Source: DATKZM01 sp035527975 (GTDB taxonomy: Bacteria > Pseudomonadota > Alphaproteobacteria > JAPULJ01). From it: a DNA stretch of 64,000 bases. Each line of letters opens with the position of its first letter. The stretch's first letter is position 1. The notes below the pieces were generated by a model. The model worked only from the letters and a program-made list of their open reading frames with translations. It ran no database searches and was not told where the DNA came from. The position numbers and the translations under genes are program-made. The stretch is from assembly GCA_035527975.1 (NCBI GenBank), contig DATKZM010000127.1, positions 1 to 64,000 of the forward strand, given 5' to 3'. This document shows positions 58,741-64,000 of the stretch, piece after piece.

Positions 58741-60369
58741 TCAGACCTCGTCGAACACCTTCGATAACGCTTCCATCGTCAGCAGCTCGCGGGCCTCGTC
58801 GTCGAGATAATCGATGCCAATGCCATACTTGGCCCAGCGCTTCTTGAGCTTGCGCTCCAGTTTCGGCGCGATTTTGTTGAGCGGCGGATAACGATGGCCG
58901 CCGAATTCCAGCTTGGGCTCGTGTTCCCACGACCGCGTGGCGTCGATCAGCACCCGGTGCCATTTGCCGGTGCCGAATTTGGCCACGTCGCGATCGGCCG
59001 CCAGCGTGGAGGGATCGAGCACCGAGCCGAAGGTCGGCCCGACGATGGCCACATCGCCGCGCCCGGCGTTGACCCGGAATGCGATCGCCCAGTCGAGCGC
59101 GACCGGATCGCGGATGTCGATGTCTTCCTCCACGACGGTCACATTCTTGAAGAACCATTGCCCGGAGCCCGTGCCCCACAGCGCGTGGCCGATCTGCAGT
59201 GCGTGGCCGCGATAGCGCTTACGGATCTGGACCACGATATTGGTCCCGGTGGAAACGGGCGGCATCCAGACATCGCTCACGCCGGCAACGCCCGCGTCTT
59301 CCAGCATGTTCCAGGCGATTGCCGACCAGGAAAAGGCGCAGAGCGGCGAGTCCTCGCTGGGAAATCCGGGCCGCGCGCCTTCCAGCGCACCTCGCAGGAT
59401 CGGATCCTTGCGGTGCGTCACGGCGGTGACCTTGAGCACCGGCTTGGGCGAGGGCTTGCCGCCGAGATAGCCCGGATAATCCGCGAACGGGCCTTCCATC
59501 TGGAAGCTGGCGGGATCGGGATCGGGATCGATCCAACCCTCAACCACAATCTCGGCCGTCGCCGGCACTTGCAAGGGCACCGTCTCGCAGTCCACGAGCT
59601 CGACCGGTTGGCCGGTGATGGCGCCGATCATGTCCCATTCGCAAATATGCTTCGGGAAAGGCGATCCGGCGCAGAACGGCAGGGCATCGTGCCAGCCATG
59701 GGCAATCGCCACCGGCATGCGGTTCTTCGCATCCTTGTACTTGCCGAAATGCGTGCCCCAGCCCTGGGTCGGGATCAGCAGCTTGCCAACCTTGCGCTTG
59801 CTCAAGACCTGGCCGCGATAGAGCCCGACATTGGCCCGATCGGTCTCCATGTCGTGGGTGATGACGCCGCAGAACGTGTCGATAAAGCGGCCGCCGTCCG
59901 AGGCGTGCCATTTCGGCGTCGGAAATTCCCAAAGATTAATATCCTTGCCCGTAAGCACGACGTCTTTCACGGGGCCACTCGATACCGTGACCGGCTCAAT
60001 GGGATTGCGGTAGGTGTCCTTGAGGTGCCGAACCAGGGCTTTCTCGGTGGTTTCGGCGGGCAAACCCAGCATCAGCGCGACCTTGCGCCGCTCGCCAACG
60101 CCGCAGGTCATGAACCGGGTGCAGCGCGCGTCCTCGTAGCCCTTGATGTTCTGAAACAGCAGCGCAGGCCCGCCGAGGCTCAAATTGACCCGGGCGATGG
60201 CGCCGATCTCCTCGTCCCAGTCGACCTTGGTGGTGATCCGCTTGAGCTCGCCGACCGCTTCCAGCTGATCGAGCCAGGAGCGCAGGCTCGGCTGTCCGGC
60301 TGATGGGCCCTGTATGGCCGGGGGCGTGGGCGCGTCCGTCTGATCGCCCGCCGCGGAAGTGTGGTTCAT
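58741..60369 (-). CDS. UbiD family decarboxylase
   Basis: 542 residues from the ATG at 60369. UbiD enzymes decarboxylate or carboxylate aromatic and alpha,beta-unsaturated acids with prenylated FMN. INLWEFPTPKWHASDGGRFIDTFCG and VEGWIDPDPDPASFQMEGPFADYPGY contain the Arg and two Glu positions of the active site; GTGKWHRVLIDATRSWE is the C-terminal hallmark. The maturase UbiX (prenyltransferase) is not in the window. It converges with the MetE-like copy 2; the upstream HTH gene is divergent. Substrate is likely an aromatic acid. Confidence 0.9.
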   Translation of the reverse strand: MNHTSAAGDQTDAPTPPAIQGPSAGQPSLRSWLDQLEAVGELKRITTKVDWDEEIGAIARVNLSLGGPALLFQNIKGYEDARCTRFMTCGVGERRKVALMLGLPAETTEKALVRHLKDTYRNPIEPVTVSSGPVKDVVLTGKDINLWEFPTPKWHASDGGRFIDTFCGVITHDMETDRANVGLYRGQVLSKRKVGKLLIPTQGWGTHFGKYKDAKNRMPVAIAHGWHDALPFCAGSPFPKHICEWDMIGAITGQPVELVDCETVPLQVPATAEIVVEGWIDPDPDPASFQMEGPFADYPGYLGGKPSPKPVLKVTAVTHRKDPILRGALEGARPGFPSEDSPLCAFSWSAIAWNMLEDAGVAGVSDVWMPPVSTGTNIVVQIRKRYRGHALQIGHALWGTGSGQWFFKNVTVVEEDIDIRDPVALDWAIAFRVNAGRGDVAIVGPTFGSVLDPSTLAADRDVAKFGTGKWHRVLIDATRSWEHEPKLEFGGHRYPPLNKIAPKLERKLKKRWAKYGIGIDYLDDEARELLTMEALSKVFDEV

Positions 60370-60575
60370 TGCCCAGGATCCCTTGCGTTCTCGGGCGCTG
60401 AGTCTAGCAATTGGCCTGGTTACTGAACAGCGCATTGGTTGGATAAGGTTAAGATGCCCGGGGGCCGGCGAATTTGGTCGGGCCGCAGCGCGATCGGCTT
60501 TCGGGCAGCGCGCCCAGGCCCTAAACTGCACGTCAATGAATGGGGCAGGTGGGTTGACCTGAAAGAGGTGGGGAC

Positions 60576-61037
60576 ATGCAGAAGGCCGCGGCGCGGGGCC
60601 GAGCTTTTGCCGATCTCGTCTATACGGTGCTGGTGGCCGAGAAGAAATGGCCGCTCAAGGAGGTCGCCGAGCGCATGGGGATGCAGTATGCGACGCTGCA
60701 TGCGCGTATCCACCAACGCGTGGTGTTCAGCCCGGAGGAGGTGGTCGCACTGATCGCCGCGGCGCCCGACATCCGCTTCATCGGTTTCTTCCTCGACAAT
60801 ACCCCGTTCATCGCCGTCGACCGCACGACACTGCCGGAAGGGTCGGCGGTCGAGACACTGCATCTTGGCGCCACGCGGACGGTCCTGGAGGCGGCCGACG
60901 TGTTGCGGGCCGTGGAGAAGGGTTTGGGCGACGCCGGCATCGACCACCGCGACCGTGCCAGGATCGGCAAGGAGATCGGCGAGGCCGAGCATGCCCTCGC
61001 CGCCTTGCGTCAGAGGCTGGAGGCGGACGGCAGGTAG
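60576..61037 (+). CDS. small helix-turn-helix protein
   Basis: 153 residues, cytoplasmic. WPLKEVAERMGMQYATLHARIHQR near residue 25-48 is a helix-turn-helix motif and VVFSPEEVVALIAAAPDIRFIGFFL resembles short XRE/CII-like regulators. The C-terminal half is helical and probably oligomerising (LAALRQRLEADGR). GGTGGGGAC precedes the ATG. Divergent from ubiD and converging with the kinase gene by two bases. It may regulate either; the function is not established. Confidence 0.6.
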   Translation: MQKAAARGRAFADLVYTVLVAEKKWPLKEVAERMGMQYATLHARIHQRVVFSPEEVVALIAAAPDIRFIGFFLDNTPFIAVDRTTLPEGSAVETLHLGATRTVLEAADVLRAVEKGLGDAGIDHRDRARIGKEIGEAEHALAALRQRLEADGR

Positions 61038-61039
61038 GC

Positions 61040-62650
61040 TCACTTCGCCTGCGTGATGCGCCAGCGGGTGCCCTCGCGGCAGCCCACACCCGCATCGGTC
61101 AGCGTCTCACCGTCGCTCACCAATGTCTGGCGAATGCGGCGGCAATAGCGGCCGTCGGCCGATTGGAAAAAAGCCAGCACCGTCATCGTGCCGCGATTGC
61201 CCGAAGCGCGGTTGCTCCAGCGCCAGGTCGCGCCCGGCGCACGCGCGGCACCGATCGCCTCGGCGAAAACCCGGGCAACGTAACTGCAATCGGTTTCGTG
61301 ATAGCGGCCCTGGAGCGCCGTCAATGATCCCGGACAATCGGCGTCGGCGCCCGGCACGGTTCCCGGCAGGAGACCAGGCCTGGTTCCGGGCGTCGTTCTG
61401 CCGCCGGGTGGCCGGGTGGCTTCCTGTCCGGGAAGCGTGGCGCCGCCATCCCCGCCACGACCGCCACCAGTGCTCGCCCCGCCGCCATCCCCGGTCGTCC
61501 CCGGCGTCTGGGTGACCGTTGTCGATCCGGCCGACTTGCCCGCATCCACGAGGTTGCCGTCGCGCGCCGCGAGATAGACGCCGCCGGCAGCGAACAACAG
61601 GATGGATAAGGTGGCGGCAAATGCAGTAGGCCGCCCACCGGCGCCCAGTGTGGTGACCGCCGTGGCCTGCTTGCGCGGTGATGTCGCGCCGTCCGGATTG
61701 CGGGTAGAGGTCTCCGCGCTTGTGACCTTGGCGACCACCGCGGCGGCGAGGCTGGGATCGGCGGAGACCGCTTCACCGGCAAAGCCCAGCATCCGGCGCC
61801 ATGCCGCCACGCTCTGGGGCCGTTCGCCCGGCTTGACCGCGAGACCCTTGTCGATCGCCGCCAGCAGCGGGGCCGAATATGTCGATTGCACGGCCGTTGC
61901 GGCGGCGCGGTAAGGGTCGCCTTCCTGACGCTCGGGCGCCTCGGGCGGCTTCATGCCGGTGACCGCGCGGTACATCGTGGCGGCCATCGCGTAGATGTCG
62001 GTCCAGGGCCCTTGTTTGCCCTTCACGAAGTATTGCTCGAACGGCGCGTAGCCGGCGGTGACCACGCTGGTCAGCGTCTTGCTGCGCTCGGTCATGGCGG
62101 CGCGGGCGGCGCCGAAATCGATCAGCACCGGTGTGCCGTCGGCGCGCAGGTAGATATTCCCCGGCTTGATGTCGCGGTGCAGATAGCCTGTCTCGTGCAC
62201 GGTTTCGAGCCCGTCGAGGAGCGGCGCGAAGACGGCGCGAAGCTGCGCCTCGTCGAGCGTCATCCGGCCGTGTAGAATTTCATAGAGGCTCGCCCCCTCG
62301 ACATATTCCATGACGAGATAAGCCGTATTATTGGCTTCAAAGGCGCGATGCACCGGCACGATGTTGGGATGGCGGAATTTGGTGAGCGTCCGCGCCTCAT
62401 CCTCAAAGCGGCTCAGACCGTATTCGAAGGTCGATTGGTCATCGGCGCTGATCGGTTCTACCGAGGCGCCGTTGTCGCCGCGCATGGCAAGCTCGCGGGG
62501 CAGGAATTCCTTGATCGCCACGTCGCGGTCAAGCCGGACTTCGCGCGCGCGGTAGGTGATCCCGAACCCGCCCGCACCCAGGATGGCCTCGATGCGATAG
62601 CCTTCGAACTGATAGCCGGCGGGCAGGGCGTTGCCGTGGGCTTTCCTCAC
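61040..62650 (-). CDS. Ser/Thr protein kinase fused to surface-antigen-like domain
   Basis: 536 residues. Kinase domain about 15-275: LGAGGFGITYRA (nucleotide loop), VAIKEFLP (Lys), HRDIKPGNIYL (catalytic loop), DFGAARAAM. One membrane helix lies at about 345-362 (FAATLSILLFAAGGVYLA). A Pro/Gly/Thr-rich linker follows, then from about 440 a Cys-containing domain (TWRWSNRASGNRGTMTVLAFF, YCRRIRQTLVSDGE, GVGCREGTRWRI) that resembles the C-terminal module of rickettsial 17-kDa surface antigens. It would be an inner-membrane receptor kinase with a periplasmic sensor. The neighbour at 62874 is a divergently oriented secreted protein. Confidence 0.85.
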   Translation of the reverse strand: MRKAHGNALPAGYQFEGYRIEAILGAGGFGITYRAREVRLDRDVAIKEFLPRELAMRGDNGASVEPISADDQSTFEYGLSRFEDEARTLTKFRHPNIVPVHRAFEANNTAYLVMEYVEGASLYEILHGRMTLDEAQLRAVFAPLLDGLETVHETGYLHRDIKPGNIYLRADGTPVLIDFGAARAAMTERSKTLTSVVTAGYAPFEQYFVKGKQGPWTDIYAMAATMYRAVTGMKPPEAPERQEGDPYRAAATAVQSTYSAPLLAAIDKGLAVKPGERPQSVAAWRRMLGFAGEAVSADPSLAAAVVAKVTSAETSTRNPDGATSPRKQATAVTTLGAGGRPTAFAATLSILLFAAGGVYLAARDGNLVDAGKSAGSTTVTQTPGTTGDGGGASTGGGRGGDGGATLPGQEATRPPGGRTTPGTRPGLLPGTVPGADADCPGSLTALQGRYHETDCSYVARVFAEAIGAARAPGATWRWSNRASGNRGTMTVLAFFQSADGRYCRRIRQTLVSDGETLTDAGVGCREGTRWRITQAK

Positions 62651-62873
62651 GCGTCGTCTCCGGAAGATTGGTTCAAGCAGCTCGCATGCTAGCTCAAATT
62701 GCCGGCGCTTGGCATCACTGCTCCGTCACCTGGAAGGCACGCTGCGTCCAAAAAGCTGATCCGGAGAAGCGATGCCCGTTACGGTGTTCGAGCGACGCTG
62801 CTAGGATTGCCAGGTGCGGTGCCGATGTTGCCTGGACGGGTCTCGACAGGCTTCGAAGAGAAAGGATTGCTGG

Positions 62874-63401
62874 ATGACACACGTAGCAAGATCCGCAATG
62901 CAGGCGGTGATGATCTTGGCGGCCATCGTTGCCGCGACGGCGGTGCAGGCGCAGGGCGGTAGGCGTGGGCCGTTTCTGGTGCGAGATGCAAGATGTCCGC
63001 CGCAAAGCTTCCCGATGGGCCAGGTTGGCTTTCGCAATGTCGGGCGCAATGACCGCGGCGAAGGGGCTGCGACATTCATTCGGATCAGGCTGTGCTCGTT
63101 TCGCCCGAACCTGCCGCTGTTACTGGTGGGCCGGCGCAGCGACTGCCCGGGGCGGATCATCAGCCGCACGCGGTTCCAGAATGTGGCCAACAGCGACTTC
63201 AATGAAGGCGCGCCCAATATGGTCAGATTGGCGCTTTGTCAAACCGGCCCGCTGCGCCGCGCCTACGAGATTTCGACCCGGGGCTGTCCGCCCGGCTTGC
63301 GCGCGCGCAGCGTCGTCCGTTTCAAGAATGTCGGTAACAACGATTTCAACGAAGGCGCACCCAATTTCGTCACCGTTGGGCTATGCGCCGGGTTTCGCTG
63401 A
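62874..63401 (+). CDS. secreted protein with three Cys-framed repeats
   Basis: 175 residues from the ATG at 62874 (AAAGGA seven bases upstream). Signal peptide about 1-26 (ILAAIVAATAVQA). The mature part is three tandem modules of about 48 residues, Cys41-Cys74, Cys91-Cys122 and Cys138-Cys171, each with the motif F-x-N-V-x-x-[NS]-D-x(2)-EGA-x(2)-[FM]-[IV] and LC at the end, e.g. FKNVGNNDFNEGAPNFV. Each has two Cys, so three disulfides are plausible. No known family came to mind; a periplasmic or extracellular binding role is likely. It is divergent from the kinase gene. Confidence 0.75.
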   Translation: MTHVARSAMQAVMILAAIVAATAVQAQGGRRGPFLVRDARCPPQSFPMGQVGFRNVGRNDRGEGAATFIRIRLCSFRPNLPLLLVGRRSDCPGRIISRTRFQNVANSDFNEGAPNMVRLALCQTGPLRRAYEISTRGCPPGLRARSVVRFKNVGNNDFNEGAPNFVTVGLCAGFR

Positions 63402-63519
63402 TCGCAAAGGCGCAAACAATAGGGGCGTAATCGACAAGGCCGGCGTCCATGACGGAGCCGGCCGGAGGGGAGTTTGGAGCGGGTTCGCGGCGGCCGCGGT
63501 TGGCGGCCATCGGCGCTGG

Positions 63520-64000
63520 TTAGACACCTAGATAGTTGTGCTGGATGTCCTTGTTGTTGCGCAGTTCTTCAGAGCCGCCGCTCCATACCACCTGGCCCTT
63601 TTCGATAATGTAATGGCGGTCGGCGATGCGGGTCAGCACGTCGACATTCTTGTCGATCACGAGGATCGACAGCCCTTGATCCTTCAGGTGCTGCAGCACC
63701 CGCCAGATCTCGGTGCGGATGAGCGGCGCCAGACCCTCGGTCGCCTCGTCGAGGATCAGCAGTTGCGGATTGGTCATCAGCGCCCGCGCCACCGCAAGCA
63801 TCTGCTGCTCGCCGCCGGAAAGCTGGTCGCCCATGTTGTTACGGCGCGCTTCTAGTGCCGGGAAGAGCTCGACGATTCGCTCGTATGTCCAAGGGTTCTT
63901 GCGACCGCTACGATTTCCCGCGGTTGCGACGAGGTTTTCGCGGACCGTCAGGTTTGGAAAAATTTGCCGCCCTTCGGGAACCAGGCCAAGTCCAGCCTTG
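63520..64000 (-). CDS. livF: branched-chain ABC transporter ATPase LivF, 3' part
   Basis: 160 residues to the window edge; the N-terminus with Walker A lies outside. GLVPEGRQIFPNLTVRENL is the LivF family signature, LSGGEQQMLAVARALM the ABC signature, LLILDEATEGLAPLI the Walker B region. The reading continues to base 64000 in frame, so a start at 63834 is only an internal Met. It belongs to a Liv importer on the minus strand beyond the right edge; it is not in one operon with livK-H-M at 49330-53017, although it could complement them. Confidence 0.93.
   Translation of the reverse strand, partial: KAGLGLVPEGRQIFPNLTVRENLVATAGNRSGRKNPWTYERIVELFPALEARRNNMGDQLSGGEQQMLAVARALMTNPQLLILDEATEGLAPLIRTEIWRVLQHLKDQGLSILVIDKNVDVLTRIADRHYIIEKGQVVWSGGSEELRNNKDIQHNYLGV

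Noticed and set aside
58894..60303. Open frame of over 460 codons on the plus strand opposite the UbiD gene
   Set aside because: Antisense shadow; the UbiD reading has family motifs, this one only low-complexity Arg/Gly/Asp-rich sequence.
1..64000. tRNA, rRNA, CRISPR arrays, phage or plasmid origin
   Set aside because: No cloverleaf, repeat-spacer array, integrase or replication gene was seen; only the partial IS630-type transposase is mobile.

Overview
The window is about 64 kb of GC-rich, densely coding bacterial DNA. Alphaproteobacterial features include short ATGA overlaps between genes, alphaproteobacterial-type dispersed palindromes, an ECF sigma/anti-sigma/EF-hand metal-stress locus and many atypical catabolic paralogues. 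A free-living or marine/soil Rhodospirillales-like or Rhizobiales-like organism is likely; I cannot place it more finely from sequence alone. No tRNA, rRNA or CRISPR array was seen.

Layout. (1) 1-98: 5' end of an IS630-type transposase running off the left edge. (2) 330-10887: purine catabolism and uptake: 5-hydroxyisourate hydrolase, xanthine dehydrogenase XdhA/XdhB and its maturation factor XdhC, a guanine-deaminase-like enzyme, then a complete BMP-type (nucleoside/purine) ABC importer (ATPase, two permeases, binding protein), closed by a strong terminator. (3) 10955-19256: a DUF3891 protein, then a co-directional set of atypical SDR, hydantoinase/oxoprolinase HyuA and HyuB, VOC protein, PaaK-like ligase and TIGR03084-type protein, an unassigned catabolic module. 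(4) 19266-28973: SOS-associated peptidase, small zinc-ribbon protein, dispersed repeats, two reductive-dehalogenase-like Fe-S proteins, a second SDR, a DAO-type FAD oxidase, acetamidase/formamidase, acyl-CoA ligase and enoyl-CoA hydratase. (5) 29002-30262: a MerR-controlled mini mer operon without merA, with a textbook 19-bp-spacer promoter. (6) 30288-33280: a Rap1a-like protein and a metal/envelope-stress cluster (Metal_resist protein, anti-sigma-like protein, ECF sigma factor, six-EF-hand protein). (7) 33544-40971: a third reductive-dehalogenase-like protein, YtoQ, an acyl-CoA ligase followed by the frameshifted remnant of a class II aldolase, LysR, an alpha/beta hydrolase, a double-GNAT protein and a fumarylacetoacetate-hydrolase-family enzyme.

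(8) 41015-60369: an aromatic/acyl-CoA catabolic region. It holds two core-MetE-like proteins, a VanA-like Rieske oxygenase, an acyl-CoA ligase with an N-terminal helix-turn-helix-like extension, a QueG-like Fe-S protein, RidA, two PaaK-like ligases, TetR and MarR regulators, a LivK-LivH-LivM importer, a bifunctional aminobenzoyl-CoA/salicylyl-CoA monooxygenase-reductase and a UbiD-family decarboxylase. Related palindromes recur in front of the PaaK/TetR pair, the Fe-S gene, the Rieske gene and the first MetE-like gene, suggesting one regulon. (9) 60576-64000: a small HTH protein, a Ser/Thr kinase fused to a surface-antigen-like domain, a secreted protein made of three Cys-framed repeats, and the 3' part of a LivF ATPase running off the right edge.

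The most promising leads are the putative TetR regulon with the MetE-like/Rieske/HTH-ligase genes, the three reductive-dehalogenase-like paralogues, the kinase fusion with its divergent triple-repeat secreted protein, and the HyuAB module.
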